A model generated the notes under the pieces. It saw nothing but the letters and a program-made list of their open reading frames with translations, ran no database searches and was not told the origin of the DNA. A stretch of 64,000 nucleotides of DNA from Sphingomonas endophytica (GTDB lineage: Bacteria > Pseudomonadota > Alphaproteobacteria > Sphingomonadales > Sphingomonadaceae): assembly GCF_014199415.1 (NCBI RefSeq), contig NZ_JACIJN010000002.1:62001-126000 (forward strand), in the 5' to 3' direction. The position numbers and the translations under genes were made by a program. Positions within the stretch are counted from its first letter, which is position 1. Each line of letters opens with the position of its first letter. This document shows positions 55,027 through 64,000 of the stretch, one piece after another.

Positions 55027-55680
55027 ATGCGCCTGCGCCTGTTCGCCGTCGGGGCGGCGTCGCTTCTTGCGGCGGCGTGTTCGCGCACGCCGCCGCCCGC
55101 ACCGCCGCCGCCGCCGTCGCAACCCACTGTAAAGATGACACTTGCGCCGATGCCGGCAGGGGCGCGGGCGGGGATGCGGATCCCGGCAAAGCTGGCGGAC
55201 GGGCGGTGGGCGACCCCCAATGTGAAGCTGTCGGCGGCGGGTAGCGTCTGGCATCTGCGCGCGGCGCTCAACGTCGCGGTGCTGGCGTGCCACGGCGCGG
55301 ATCAGGCGGTGATGGTCAATGAATACAACGCCTTGCTCACTGCGCGCAAAGCCGAGTTGGCACAGGCGCAAAAGGCGTTGCAGCAGGAATATCGCGCTTC
55401 CCGCGGGACGCAGTGGGAGGACGCGTTCGACGACCAGATGACGCGGCTGTACAATTTCTTCGCGCAGGATTTCGCGCACGCGGGATTCTGCGGCGCGGCG
55501 CGTGACGCTCTGGCGTCGATCGGGAGCGTGCCGTCATCCGAAATACCCATGTTCGCGGCGCAGCGGTTGCCGGTTCTGGAAGCGCCGTTCACCGATTTCT
55601 TCGCCGCGTACGATCGCTGGCGCTCCGGCGCGCTGGTGCGGGCCGCCGACCCGCCCGTGGAGATCGCAACCGGCCGGTAA
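55027..55680 (+). CDS. Hypothetical lipoprotein
   Basis: A 217-residue lipoprotein with lipobox AAAC (Cys18) and a Pro-rich linker (PPPAPPPPP). The mature part includes WHLRAALNVAVLACHGADQAVMVNEYN and a helical QAQKALQQEY region with two conserved-looking cysteines. A pattern shared by sphingomonad hypothetical proteins; no function known. Confidence 0.72.
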   Translation: MRLRLFAVGAASLLAAACSRTPPPAPPPPPSQPTVKMTLAPMPAGARAGMRIPAKLADGRWATPNVKLSAAGSVWHLRAALNVAVLACHGADQAVMVNEYNALLTARKAELAQAQKALQQEYRASRGTQWEDAFDDQMTRLYNFFAQDFAHAGFCGAARDALASIGSVPSSEIPMFAAQRLPVLEAPFTDFFAAYDRWRSGALVRAADPPVEIATGR

Positions 55681-55727
55681 TCGTTGCGCGCTTGCATCGA
55701 AACGGGGCGTGCCGGGTTTGAGCGTGC

Positions 55728-56471
55728 ATGACCGACCTCGCGCCGCCGCCGCCTTCGCTCCTGACCGACGCCAGCCTGTTCCTCGACTTCGACGGGACGC
55801 TGGTCGAGATCGCCGAGACGCCGGACGGGGTGGAGGTCACCGACGACGTGGCGCCGTTGCTGGAACGGCTGGGCAAAAGCCTGCCCGGCGGGGTCGCGAT
55901 CGTCAGCGGGCGGCCGGTGCAGGAGATCAGCGCATTGGTCGCGCCCGCCGCGCTGCCGATCGCGGGCAGCCACGGGTTGGAGGTCGCCGCGAAGGACGGC
56001 AGAATCACCGCGCCCGACCGCTCCGCCGCGCTCGACGCCGCGCTGGCCGAGGCGCAGGCGTTCGCCGCCGATCATCCCGGCACGCTGGTCGAGGACAAGC
56101 CGTTCGGGGTCGGGCTGCATTTCCGCGGTGCGCCCGCGGCCGGCGCGGCGATGACCGCGCTCGCCGAACAGCTCGCCACCGTCCATGACCTGCATCTCCA
56201 GCACGGCAAGATGGTGGTCGAGCTGCGCATGGCCGGGCGCGACAAGGGCGCGGCGGTCGAGTTGCTGATGCGGGAACCGTTACGGCAGCGCACGGTTCCT
56301 GTGTTTGTGGGGGACGACGTGACCGACGAGGCCGGCTTCGCCGCTGCCGCCGCACTGGGTGGCGCGGGCGTGCTGGTCGGCCCGGCGCGCGACACCGCCG
56401 CCACCTACCGGGTCGAGGGCGTCGCCGACGTGCTCGCGTGGCTTGATGCCGCATGCAGGGAGAAGACATGA
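55728..56471 (+). CDS. otsB: Trehalose-6-phosphate phosphatase
   Basis: A 247-residue HAD phosphatase that converts trehalose-6-phosphate to trehalose. Motif I is LFLDFDGTLVEI (catalytic Asp pair), motif II IVSGRPVQE, and motif III/IV VFVGDDVTDEAGF, with GSHGLEV typical of OtsB. Its TGA overlaps the next ATG (ATGA). First gene of the trehalose operon. Confidence 0.95.
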   Translation: MTDLAPPPPSLLTDASLFLDFDGTLVEIAETPDGVEVTDDVAPLLERLGKSLPGGVAIVSGRPVQEISALVAPAALPIAGSHGLEVAAKDGRITAPDRSAALDAALAEAQAFAADHPGTLVEDKPFGVGLHFRGAPAAGAAMTALAEQLATVHDLHLQHGKMVVELRMAGRDKGAAVELLMREPLRQRTVPVFVGDDVTDEAGFAAAAALGGAGVLVGPARDTAATYRVEGVADVLAWLDAACREKT

Positions 56472-58249
56472 CGACGCTGGATCTGTGGCCGATCGGCAAT
56501 TGCCAGGTAAGTGCGCTGGTCGATCGCGAGGGACGGTTCGTCTGGGGCTGCGTGCCGCGCGTCGACGGCGATCCGCTCTTCTCGGCGCTGCTGGGCGGTG
56601 AAGAGCCAGACGCCGGCTATTGGGGGATCTGCCTCGAAGACAGCGTGTCGATCGAGCAGGAATATATCCGCAACACGCCGATCCTCGTCACCACGCATCG
56701 CGACTCCCACGGCGGCGCGATCGAGGTGATCGATTTCTGCCCACGCTTTCAGCGCGAAGGACGCACCTATCGTCCGGTCGCGTTTGCGCGGATCGTGCGG
56801 CCGATCGAGGGCAGCCCGCGTGTTCGCATCGCGCTGCGCCCGACCTGCGGCTGGGGCGGGGGATGCCGCGAGCAGATTGGCGGATCGAACCATCTACGGT
56901 TATTGATGGACACGATCGCGCTGCGGCTGACCACCACCGCGCCGATCGCGATGGTGCAGGGCGAACATGCCTTCCGCGTCGAACGCCCGCTGCACTTCTT
57001 CCTCGGACCGGACGAGAGCTTCCAGGGCGATCTCGCCAGCACCGTCGACCTGATGCTGTACCGCACGACGCAGGAATGGCAGGGCTGGGTGCGCGGGCTG
57101 GCGGTGCCGCTGGAATGGCAGGAAGTGGTGATCCGCTGCGCGATTACGCTCAAGCTCTGCCAGCATGAGGAAACCGGCGCGATCGTCGCGGCGCTGACCA
57201 CCTCGGTGCCCGAACATGCCGGGTCGCAGCGCAACTGGGACTATCGCTACTGCTGGATCCGCGACGCTTATTATACGGTGCAGGCGCTCAACCGGCTCGG
57301 CGCGCTCGACGTGCTGGAGGGCTATCTCGGCTACCTCCGCAACATCGTCGATGGCGCGCGCGGCGGACACATCCAGCCGCTGTACGGGGTGCTGGGCGAG
57401 GCGCAGCTGCCCGAGCGGATCGAGGAATCGCTTGGCGGCTATCGCGGCATGGGGCCGGTGCGCGTCGGCAATCAGGCCGCCGAGCAGATCCAGCACGATG
57501 CCTATGGCCAGATCGTGCTGTGCTCGGTCCACGCCTTCTTCGACCACCGCTTGTTCCGCCAGAGCGGGATCGAGGATTTCGAGGCGCTGGAGCGGGTCGG
57601 CGAGCGCGCCTGGGCCTATTACGACCAGCCCGACGCCGGGCTGTGGGAGCTGCGCACGCGGCAGAGCGTCCATACCTATTCGAGCGCGATGTGCTGGGCG
57701 GCGTGCGACCGGCTCGCCAATGCCGCCGAGCGGCTGAAGCTGCCCGAGCGCGAGGCGTTGTGGTCGGAGCGCGCTCAGGTGATCCGGGAGCGGATAGAGA
57801 GCGCGGCGTGGCGCGAGGATACGCGGCGCATGTCGGCGACCTTTGCCGGCGACGACCTCGACGCCAGCGTGCTGCAATTGCTCGACCTGCGTTTTCTGGA
57901 GGCGGACGATCCGCGCTTCCTCGATACGCTGGTCGCGATCGAGAAGGGGTTGCGGCGCGGCTCGACGATGCTGCGCTACGATACCGAGGACGATTTCGGG
58001 CTGCCGGAGACCGCGTTCAACGTCTGCACCTTCTGGCTGATCGAGGCGCTGTTCCTAACCGGGCGCAGCGACGAGGCGCGCGCGCTGTTCGAGGAAATGC
58101 TGTCGCGCTGCACCGCCGCCGGGCTGCTGTCGGAGGACATCGATCCGCAAAGCGGTGAGTTGTGGGGAAATTATCCGCAGACCTATTCGTTGGTCGGCAT
58201 GATCAACTGCGCCGCCATGCTCAGTAAACCGTGGAGTAGTATCCGTTGA
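56468..58249 (+). CDS. Glycoside hydrolase family 15 protein (glucoamylase/trehalase-like)
   Basis: A 593-residue (alpha/alpha)6-barrel hydrolase. RNWDYRYCWIRDAYYTVQAL carries the general-acid region and SEDIDPQSGELWGNYPQTYS the general-base glutamate near the C-terminus. An N-terminal beta domain precedes (LWPIGNCQVSALVDREGR). Sitting between otsB and otsA it may be a trehalase that recycles trehalose. It overlaps both neighbours by four bases (ATGA, TTGA). Confidence 0.92.
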   Translation: MTTLDLWPIGNCQVSALVDREGRFVWGCVPRVDGDPLFSALLGGEEPDAGYWGICLEDSVSIEQEYIRNTPILVTTHRDSHGGAIEVIDFCPRFQREGRTYRPVAFARIVRPIEGSPRVRIALRPTCGWGGGCREQIGGSNHLRLLMDTIALRLTTTAPIAMVQGEHAFRVERPLHFFLGPDESFQGDLASTVDLMLYRTTQEWQGWVRGLAVPLEWQEVVIRCAITLKLCQHEETGAIVAALTTSVPEHAGSQRNWDYRYCWIRDAYYTVQALNRLGALDVLEGYLGYLRNIVDGARGGHIQPLYGVLGEAQLPERIEESLGGYRGMGPVRVGNQAAEQIQHDAYGQIVLCSVHAFFDHRLFRQSGIEDFEALERVGERAWAYYDQPDAGLWELRTRQSVHTYSSAMCWAACDRLANAAERLKLPEREALWSERAQVIRERIESAAWREDTRRMSATFAGDDLDASVLQLLDLRFLEADDPRFLDTLVAIEKGLRRGSTMLRYDTEDDFGLPETAFNVCTFWLIEALFLTGRSDEARALFEEMLSRCTAAGLLSEDIDPQSGELWGNYPQTYSLVGMINCAAMLSKPWSSIR

Positions 58250-59640
58250 ATCGCCTGATCGTCATCTCCAACCGCGTCACCGCGCCCAAGGGCTCGACCG
58301 CCGGCGCACAGGGAGGGCTGGCGGTCGCGCTCGCCGCCGCGCTGCGCGATCGCGGCGGCATGTGGTTCGGCTGGTCGGGGGAGCAGACCGACCAGTTCAA
58401 CGGCCATATCAACTTCCAGCGCAACAGCGGCGTCACCACCGCGACGGTCGACCTCGAAGAGCAGGACGTTCAGGAATATTACGACGGCTACGCCAACCGG
58501 ACCCTGTGGCCGCTGTTCCATTACCGCATTGATCTGGCCGAATATGAGCGCGACTTTGCGGGTGGCTACAAGCGGACCAACCAGCGGTTCGCGGATACGG
58601 TGCGCCCGCTGATCGAGCCGGACGACGTGATCTGGATTCAGGATTACCACATGTTCCCGCTCGGCGCGGAGCTGCGGGCGCGTGGTTGCGCCAACCGGAT
58701 CGGCTTCTTCCTGCACATTCCGTGGCCGCCGCGCCGGCTGCTCGGGACGCTGCCCAACGCCCGCGAGCTGGTCGAGTCGCTGTTCGCCTATGATCTGATC
58801 GGCTTCCACACCGAGGAGTGGCTCGAGTCGTTCTGCGACTTCGCCCGGCACGACATGGGCGCGACGATCGAGGGCAATATCGCGCGGCTCGGCGATCGTC
58901 AGGTCGAGCTGATCGCCTGCCCGATCGGGATCGACGCGGTCGAATTCGCCGAGATGTCGAAGAGCGTGCCGGCGCGGCTCGCCTACCGTCGGATGCGCGA
59001 CAGCGCCGACGGGCGCGACATGATCGTCGGGGTCGACCGGCTCGATTATTCCAAGGGGCTGGAGGAGCGGTTTCTCGGTTACGAGCGGTTCCTCAACGAG
59101 CATCCCGAAGAGCGCAAGGAAGTGTTCCTGCTCCAGATCGCGCCGCCCAGCCGCGTGTCGGTCGAAAGCTATCAGCGGATCCGCCAGTCGCTCGAAGGGC
59201 TGTCGGGACGGATCAACGGCGCCTATGCCGATGTCGACTGGGTGCCGATCCGCTACGTCAATCAGGGCTATCCGCGCGACCATCTTGCCGGCATCTACCG
59301 CGCTGCCAAGATCGGGCTGGTGACGCCGCTGCGCGACGGGATGAACCTCGTCGCCAAGGAATATGTCGCGGCGCAGGACCCGGAAGATCCCGGCGTGCTG
59401 GTGCTGTCGCGGTTCGCGGGGTCGGCCGAGCAGATGGAAGACGCGCTGCTGGTCAATCCGTACAGTGCCGAGGAAGTCTCCGACGCCATCTATCAGGCGC
59501 TGCGGATGCCGCGCGAGGAACGCGTGCGGCGCTGGGAAAAGTTGATGGCGGGGGTGCAGGAATTCGACGTGACATGGTGGGCGAAGACCTTCCTGACCGC
59601 GCTGGAGAAGAGCAGGATCCCCGCCGATGTCGGCAGCTGA
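58246..59640 (+). CDS. otsA: Trehalose-6-phosphate synthase
   Basis: A 464-residue GT20 enzyme joining UDP-glucose and glucose-6-phosphate. Motifs are RLIVISNRVTAPKG, VIWIQDYHMFPLG, GFFLHIPWPP, LIGFHTEEW, VGVDRLDYSKGLEERF and GMNLVAKEYVAAQ. The start is TTG overlapping the GH15 stop. Third gene of the trehalose operon. Confidence 0.96.
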   Translation: MNRLIVISNRVTAPKGSTAGAQGGLAVALAAALRDRGGMWFGWSGEQTDQFNGHINFQRNSGVTTATVDLEEQDVQEYYDGYANRTLWPLFHYRIDLAEYERDFAGGYKRTNQRFADTVRPLIEPDDVIWIQDYHMFPLGAELRARGCANRIGFFLHIPWPPRRLLGTLPNARELVESLFAYDLIGFHTEEWLESFCDFARHDMGATIEGNIARLGDRQVELIACPIGIDAVEFAEMSKSVPARLAYRRMRDSADGRDMIVGVDRLDYSKGLEERFLGYERFLNEHPEERKEVFLLQIAPPSRVSVESYQRIRQSLEGLSGRINGAYADVDWVPIRYVNQGYPRDHLAGIYRAAKIGLVTPLRDGMNLVAKEYVAAQDPEDPGVLVLSRFAGSAEQMEDALLVNPYSAEEVSDAIYQALRMPREERVRRWEKLMAGVQEFDVTWWAKTFLTALEKSRIPADVGS

Positions 59641-59734
59641 CATGAAATAAATCCGCAGCGCGGATGATCTTCCGGTTGCTGCCGCGCGATCTTCGTCGCA
59701 CGAACTGCCAAGTGGCAACGATACTGGTACGTGC

Positions 59735-60889
59735 GTGAGCGGTGCGGTCTATGCATTGATCGTGAATGCCTGTGTCGCGATGCTGTTCGCGGCCACGTTC
59801 GCGGTGCTGCGCGCCTCCTATCCGCAACAGCGCGCCAGCGGCTGGTTCTGCGCCACTTACGCAATCGGGCTGTTCTCGCCGCTGAGCGAATTGGGGGTGC
59901 GGTTCGCGTCGACCCCGGCGCTGTTCACCGCCACCAGTTACCTGACGCTCGTCCTGTCGATGCTGTGCTTCACGCTCGGCGTGGCGCAGCTGAGCGGGCG
60001 GCGACCGCCGCGCGCGGCGGCGGCGATCGCGGTCGTCGCGCTGTTCGGGCGGGTGATGCTCGTCGACGGTGCGCGCAACTCGATCGGTTACGGCCTCGTC
60101 TACCAGTTTCCGTTCTACACGATGCTGCTGCTGTGCACGGTGATGGCGATCCGGGCGGTGCGCGAACGGCGTGATCCGTCGTGGGCGGCGCTGGGGATCA
60201 TCTTCGCGGTGACCGCCAGCCATTTCCTGGTGAAGCCGTTCTTCGCCGCCGCCTTCGGTTCGGGGGCGACGATGCGCGACTATGCGGCGAGCAGCTACGC
60301 GCTGTTCTCGCAGGCGCTGGGCGGCCTTCTGACGATCGCCAGCGCGCTGGCGGTGCTGCTGATGATCGTGCGTGCGGTGCTACGCTCGACGCGCGCGGAG
60401 TCGGAGACCGACATGCTGACCTGTATCGCCAACCGGCGTGGGTTCGAGCGCCGCGCCGCCGGGTTGATCGCGCTGTCGCGTCGCGAGGGACAGGCGATCG
60501 CGGCGATCATGCTGGACCTCGACCATTTCAAACAGGTCAACGATCGCTTTGGCCATGCGACCGGCGATGCGGTGCTGCAGGCGGTCGGGCAGGCGTTGAC
60601 GCGCACCGCGCCGCGCGATGCGCTGATCGCGCGGCTGGGCGGCGAGGAATTTGTCGCGCTGCTCGGCGGCACCGGCTTCGGCGGGGCGGCACGGGTCGCG
60701 GAGGAGTTCCGCGTCGCGGTGACGCGGCTCGGCCCCGGCCTGCCGCCGGTGACGGTGAGTGGCGGGATCGCCGAGCTGCGCCCGCACGACACGCTGGTGA
60801 CGTTGCTCGATCGTGCCGACCGCCAGGCCTATGAGGCCAAGCAGGCCGGGCGCGACCGCATCTATCCGGCGCCTTCCAGCGCGACATAG
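59735..60889 (+). CDS. Membrane diguanylate cyclase (GGDEF)
   Basis: A 384-residue protein with about seven hydrophobic helices in residues 1-215 (a MASE-like sensor), then a GGDEF domain with GGEEF at 302-306. The RxxD inhibitory site is missing (APRD), so product inhibition may be weak. GTG start. It ends convergent with, and overlapping 28 bases of, the channel gene. Confidence 0.92.
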   Translation: MSGAVYALIVNACVAMLFAATFAVLRASYPQQRASGWFCATYAIGLFSPLSELGVRFASTPALFTATSYLTLVLSMLCFTLGVAQLSGRRPPRAAAAIAVVALFGRVMLVDGARNSIGYGLVYQFPFYTMLLLCTVMAIRAVRERRDPSWAALGIIFAVTASHFLVKPFFAAAFGSGATMRDYAASSYALFSQALGGLLTIASALAVLLMIVRAVLRSTRAESETDMLTCIANRRGFERRAAGLIALSRREGQAIAAIMLDLDHFKQVNDRFGHATGDAVLQAVGQALTRTAPRDALIARLGGEEFVALLGGTGFGGAARVAEEFRVAVTRLGPGLPPVTVSGGIAELRPHDTLVTLLDRADRQAYEAKQAGRDRIYPAPSSAT

Positions 60890-61947
60890 GCGCGGCGGCG
60901 GAGCATCGCGCCGGGCTGTTCGGCGCGGATGTGCGCCAGCAACGCCTCGCGCACGTCGCAGCGCAGGTCGAAGGCGGTCGAGGCGTCCTTGGCGGTCATG
61001 AGGCCGCGCAGCTCGACCGAGCCGTCGGGCTTCACGTCGGTGACCTGCAGGTTCCAGAACCGTCCGTCCCAGCGCGGGTTGCTGGTGACGATCTCGCCGA
61101 GCTTCGCGCGCAGCGCCTCGACGTCGGTTCCGGCGTCGACGTACCAGAAGACGCTGCCCAGCAGCGCGCTCGACTGGCGGGTCCAGTTCTGGAAACTCTG
61201 TTCGAGGAATTTGGAGACGGGCACGACCAGCCGCCGCTCGTCCCAGATCTTGACGACGACATAGGTCAGGCGGATTTCCTCGATCCGTCCCCATTCGTTG
61301 TCGATGATGACGACGTCGTCGATGCGGATCGGCTCGGTGAAGATCATCTGGAAGCCGGCGATCAGGTTCTTGAGCGCGGGCTGCGCGGCGGCGCCGACCG
61401 CGAGGCCGGCGAGGCCCGCCGAGGCGGCGAGGGTCACGCCGAGGCTGCGGACGCTGGGGATCGTCATCAGCATCGTGCAGATCGTCACCAGCATGATGAC
61501 CGAGATGATGATCCGCTGGAAGATGCCGAGCCGCGTGCGACGGCGGCGCGCGCGCAGGTTGTCGGCGACGCTGATGTCGGCATGGCGGATCATCACGTCG
61601 GTGACGGTCCCGACCGCGACGATCGCGCACCAGCCCATCAGCCCCGGCACCAGCAAGGCAGCGATCCGCCCCCACAGGGTCGCCTGACCGCGGGTGAGGT
61701 CGAGCGCGGGCTGCACCGCCGCCAGCGCGATCGCGAGCATCAGCCAGCGCAGCAGCTTGCGGATGCGTTCGACGAACAAGGCGCTGGCGCTGTCGGGGCG
61801 CGCGGCGGTGGCGCGGCGCGCGACCCAGATCACGATCCGGTGGAGCACCAGCGCGAGCGCCAGCGCCGCTGCCACATAGAATATGCCGGACAGCCAGCCG
61901 GGCAGATCGTGCAGCCAGCCGCGCGCGGTCCTGATCGCGTCCGCCAT
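60862..61947 (-). CDS. MscS-family mechanosensitive channel
   Basis: A 361-residue channel protein with several N-terminal helices, the pore-lining TM3 (VTLAASAGLAGLAVGAAAQPALKNLIAGFQMIFTEPIRIDDVV shortened to GLAVGAAAQPALKNLIAG) and the MscS beta domain (WGRIEEIRLTYVVVKIWDERRLVVP). It releases solutes on osmotic downshift, fitting the trehalose operon nearby. The ATG at 61947 with GAGAG is preferred over TTG at 61959. Confidence 0.93.
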   Translation of the reverse strand: MADAIRTARGWLHDLPGWLSGIFYVAAALALALVLHRIVIWVARRATAARPDSASALFVERIRKLLRWLMLAIALAAVQPALDLTRGQATLWGRIAALLVPGLMGWCAIVAVGTVTDVMIRHADISVADNLRARRRRTRLGIFQRIIISVIMLVTICTMLMTIPSVRSLGVTLAASAGLAGLAVGAAAQPALKNLIAGFQMIFTEPIRIDDVVIIDNEWGRIEEIRLTYVVVKIWDERRLVVPVSKFLEQSFQNWTRQSSALLGSVFWYVDAGTDVEALRAKLGEIVTSNPRWDGRFWNLQVTDVKPDGSVELRGLMTAKDASTAFDLRCDVREALLAHIRAEQPGAMLRRRAYVALEGAG

Positions 61948-62030
61948 TGCTTCTCTCAATTTATCGGTGGTCGGGAGCGTAACGAGGTGGCGGGGCGGGG
62001 TGTTCCCGGACAGGTTACGTCACTGAGCGA

Positions 62031-63659
62031 CTAGCCCGGCAACCGATAATCCGCGAATTGGCGCCGCAGCAGCTTCTTGTCGATCTTGCCGGTCGCGCCG
62101 AGCGGGATCGTGTCGACCACCAGCACGTCGTCGGGCATCCACCAGCGCGCGATCTTGCCGTCGAGATACGCGAGCACGTCCGCCTTGTCCGGCGTCTGTC
62201 CCGGCGCGGGCTGGACGAGCAGGATCGGGCGCTCGTCCCATTTCGGATGCGCCACGCCGATGACGGCCGCGATCGCCACCGCCGGATGCGCGCTGGCGAT
62301 ATTCTCGATCTCGATCGAGCTGATCCACTCGCCGCCCGACTTGACGATGTCCTTGGCGCGATCGGTGATGTGCATGTAGCCGGCCGCGTCGATCGTCGCG
62401 ACGTCGCCGGTGTCGAAGAAGCCGTCGGCGTCGAGCACCGGCGTGTCGTCGCGGAAATAGCCGCTGGTGATCGTCGCCCCGCGGATCAGCAGCCGCCCGG
62501 CGGTCTGCCCGTCGTGCGGCAGCGCGTGCCCGGCGTCGTCGACCAGCCGGAAATCGAGCCCGACCTGCAACCGGCCCTGCATCGCCTTGCGCCGCACCTG
62601 CTCGTCATAGGGCTGCGCCAGTACCTCGGCGGTCGGGGCGGAGAGGGTGGCGAGCGGCGACGTCTCGGTCATCCCCCAGCCCTGCACGACCTCGACGCCG
62701 TAATCGTCCTGGAAGGCGCGGATCAGCGCCGGCGGCGGCGCCGCGCCGCCGATCACGACGCGGTGGAGGGTGGAGAAGGCGCGCCCGGTGCCGCGCAGAT
62801 ACTGGAGCAAGCCCTGCCAGACGGTCGGGACCGCGGCGGAGAAGGTGACGCCCTCCTGCTCGATCAGCTCGTAGAGCGATTCGCCGTCCATCCGCGCGCC
62901 GGGCAGCACCAGCTTCGCGCCCGCGGCGGGCGCGGCATAGACGACGCCCCAGGCGTTGGCGTGGTACATCGGCACCACCAGCAGCACCGTGTCGCGCTGC
63001 GTCAGCGCGAGCGCATCGGCCTGCAACGCCATCATCGTGTGCAGGTAATTGGAGCGGTGCGAGTAGAGCACGCCCTTGGGATCGCCGGTGGTGCCCGAGG
63101 TGTAGCAGAGCCCGCACGCCAGCCGCTCGTCGAACCCGCCCCATGTGGCGGTGCCGGCGTGCGGCGCGATCCAGTCGTCGAACGCGACCGCCGGATAGTC
63201 GGTCGCCGGCAATGCGGCGCGGTCGCACAGAAACACGACCCGTTCGATCGACGGCACGTCGCGCACCAGCCGCGCGGCGAGCGCGGCGCAGGCGGGATCG
63301 GCGAGCAGCAGCCGGTCGCCGGCATGCGCCGCGATCCACGCGATCTGTTCGGGGAACAGCCGCGGGTTGAGCGTGTGGAGCACCGCCCCGATGTTGGTGG
63401 TGCCGTACCACGCCGCCATGTGGAGCGCACCGTTCCAGCCGAGCGTCGCGACGCGGTCGCCGCGCGCGATGCCGGCGGCGAGCAAGGCGTCGGAGACCTG
63501 TTTGGCCATATGGTGGAGCTGGCGGTAATCGGCGCGGGTGATGCTGCCGTCCGCCTCGCGCGAGACAATCTCGCGGTCGCCGTGCCAGGTCGCGCCATGA
63601 TCGAGGAAGCGGTCGACGGTAAGCGGGGTGTCCTGCATCAATCCGAACAACTCAGCCAT
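62031..63659 (-). CDS. Acyl-CoA ligase, AMP-forming (long/medium chain)
   Basis: A 542-residue adenylate-forming enzyme. P-loop motif [33 protein letters not shown] and [13 protein letters not shown]. It activates fatty or aryl acids as CoA thioesters. Ligases with [16 protein letters not shown] at the N-terminus are annotated as long-chain acyl-CoA ligases. Monocistronic. Confidence 0.92.
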   Translation of the reverse strand: MAELFGLMQDTPLTVDRFLDHGATWHGDREIVSREADGSITRADYRQLHHMAKQVSDALLAAGIARGDRVATLGWNGALHMAAWYGTTNIGAVLHTLNPRLFPEQIAWIAAHAGDRLLLADPACAALAARLVRDVPSIERVVFLCDRAALPATDYPAVAFDDWIAPHAGTATWGGFDERLACGLCYTSGTTGDPKGVLYSHRSNYLHTMMALQADALALTQRDTVLLVVPMYHANAWGVVYAAPAAGAKLVLPGARMDGESLYELIEQEGVTFSAAVPTVWQGLLQYLRGTGRAFSTLHRVVIGGAAPPPALIRAFQDDYGVEVVQGWGMTETSPLATLSAPTAEVLAQPYDEQVRRKAMQGRLQVGLDFRLVDDAGHALPHDGQTAGRLLIRGATITSGYFRDDTPVLDADGFFDTGDVATIDAAGYMHITDRAKDIVKSGGEWISSIEIENIASAHPAVAIAAVIGVAHPKWDERPILLVQPAPGQTPDKADVLAYLDGKIARWWMPDDVLVVDTIPLGATGKIDKKLLRRQFADYRLPG

Positions 63660-63685
63660 CGGCGCTCCCCGGTCCCTCCACCACG

Positions 63686-63720
63686 AAAAACGGCGGCGCC
63701 CATTTGCCGGGTCGCCGCCG
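63686..63720 (-). terminator. Rho-independent terminator for the peptide transporter gene
   Basis: On the minus strand CGGCGGCG pairs with CGCCGCCG across 14 bases and is followed by TTTTT. Confidence 0.8.
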
Positions 63721-63768
63721 TCTTGCTGCCAGAAGGCTACGCTTTTGTCGCGTGTCGATTGATGTCGA

Positions 63769-64000
63769 TCACTGCACGCCGTGCATCCACTTCCGGATCA
63801 CCGGCGACAGCGCGATCAGCAGCAGGCCGATCGCGGTGGCGGCAAGGCCGATCGTCCAGAACACGCCGTTATAGGTATCGAGGCTGACCTTGAGGTTCGT
63901 CACCTGTCCGCCGACCGTCTCTACGCTGGCGACCTGCGCAACGATCCCGGCGACATATTGCGCCACCGACACCGACAGGAACCACACGCCCATCATCAGC
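63769..64000 (-). CDS. POT/PTR-type peptide MFS transporter, C-terminal end (5' outside window)
   Basis: The last 76 or so residues: MMGVWFLSVSVAQYVAGIVA, a soluble loop, then a final helix (GVFWTIGLAATAIGLLLIALSPVI) and RKWMHGVQ. The helix pattern matches the end of proton-coupled oligopeptide transporters. The rest lies beyond the window edge. Confidence 0.75.
   Translation of the reverse strand, partial: LMMGVWFLSVSVAQYVAGIVAQVASVETVGGQVTNLKVSLDTYNGVFWTIGLAATAIGLLLIALSPVIRKWMHGVQ

Noticed and set aside
58183..59718. A 511-residue minus-strand open frame opposite otsA
   Set aside because: Antisense shadow of a clearly recognised trehalose-6-phosphate synthase; no motif or ribosome site.

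Overview
The window is a high-GC, gene-dense chromosomal segment of an alphaproteobacterium, most likely a sphingomonad (Sphingomonas or a close relative). The main evidence is a PEP-CTERM tail of the PEPxxWAMM type (8478-9338), a DUF1013/TrcR cell-cycle regulator (50726-51403), a DUF4893 lipoprotein, a split cobalamin-dependent methionine synthase headed by an ArsR-methyltransferase regulator, a GGAAC-N16-CGTT promoter of the EcfG general-stress type, and short dispersed intergenic palindromes. I see no rRNA, CRISPR array, insertion sequence, prophage or conjugation gene.

Layout. 1-5.4 kb holds envelope and periplasmic genes (DUF11-like surface protein, PQQ-type sugar dehydrogenase lipoprotein, MgtC, porin) and a CsoR/RcnR-family metal regulator with its own operator. 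5.7-12.3 kb holds a GAF-PAS-GGDEF-EAL protein, a PEP-CTERM protein, a beta-barrel protein and a PPP-type phosphatase. 12.7-14.8 kb is a housekeeping block on the minus strand: infA, maf, an RNase E/G-like gene, yacG and tRNA-Phe. 15-21.7 kb carries a receiver protein, an SDR, an M61 peptidase and a 1030-residue hybrid histidine kinase that begins with a ParD-like ribbon-helix-helix domain and has a perfect inverted repeat in front of it. 21.9-26.7 kb contains an inositol-phosphate cluster: a nucleotidyltransferase resembling CTP:inositol-1-phosphate cytidylyltransferase, inositol-3-phosphate synthase, and a divergent CDP-alcohol phosphatidyltransferase, with a palindrome between the divergent genes.

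26.7-36.2 kb is mixed: sodC, a spinster-like MFS carrier, thpR, a Bax-inhibitor-1 protein, a transglutaminase, barstar, an extensin-like protein, NUDIX, tRNA-Ala(CGC), and a tyrosine/glycine-rich low-complexity protein. 37-40 kb is a translationally coupled signalling operon (CHASE3-like kinase, single receiver, receiver-HWE-like kinase). 40.2-45.9 kb is the methionine-cycle operon (ArsR-methyltransferase, metF, metH N-part, metH C-part), with a perfect 22-bp palindrome seven bases before the regulator start codon. 46-55 kb has small lipoproteins, an aldo-keto reductase, 3-hydroxybutyrate dehydrogenase, a zinc peptidase, TrcR, and a coupled LpxH-like phosphoesterase plus glycosyltransferase. 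55.7-59.6 kb is an overlapping trehalose operon otsB-GH15-otsA. The window ends with a diguanylate cyclase, an MscS-type channel, an acyl-CoA ligase and the 3' end of a peptide transporter.

Candidates for something new are the ribbon-helix-helix/histidine-kinase fusion with its putative autoregulatory operator, the di-myo-inositol-phosphate-like cluster in an apparently mesophilic bacterium, the RcnR-like regulator with divergent small ORFs, and the FUS-like low-complexity protein. All functional assignments come from reading motifs by eye. No database search was run.
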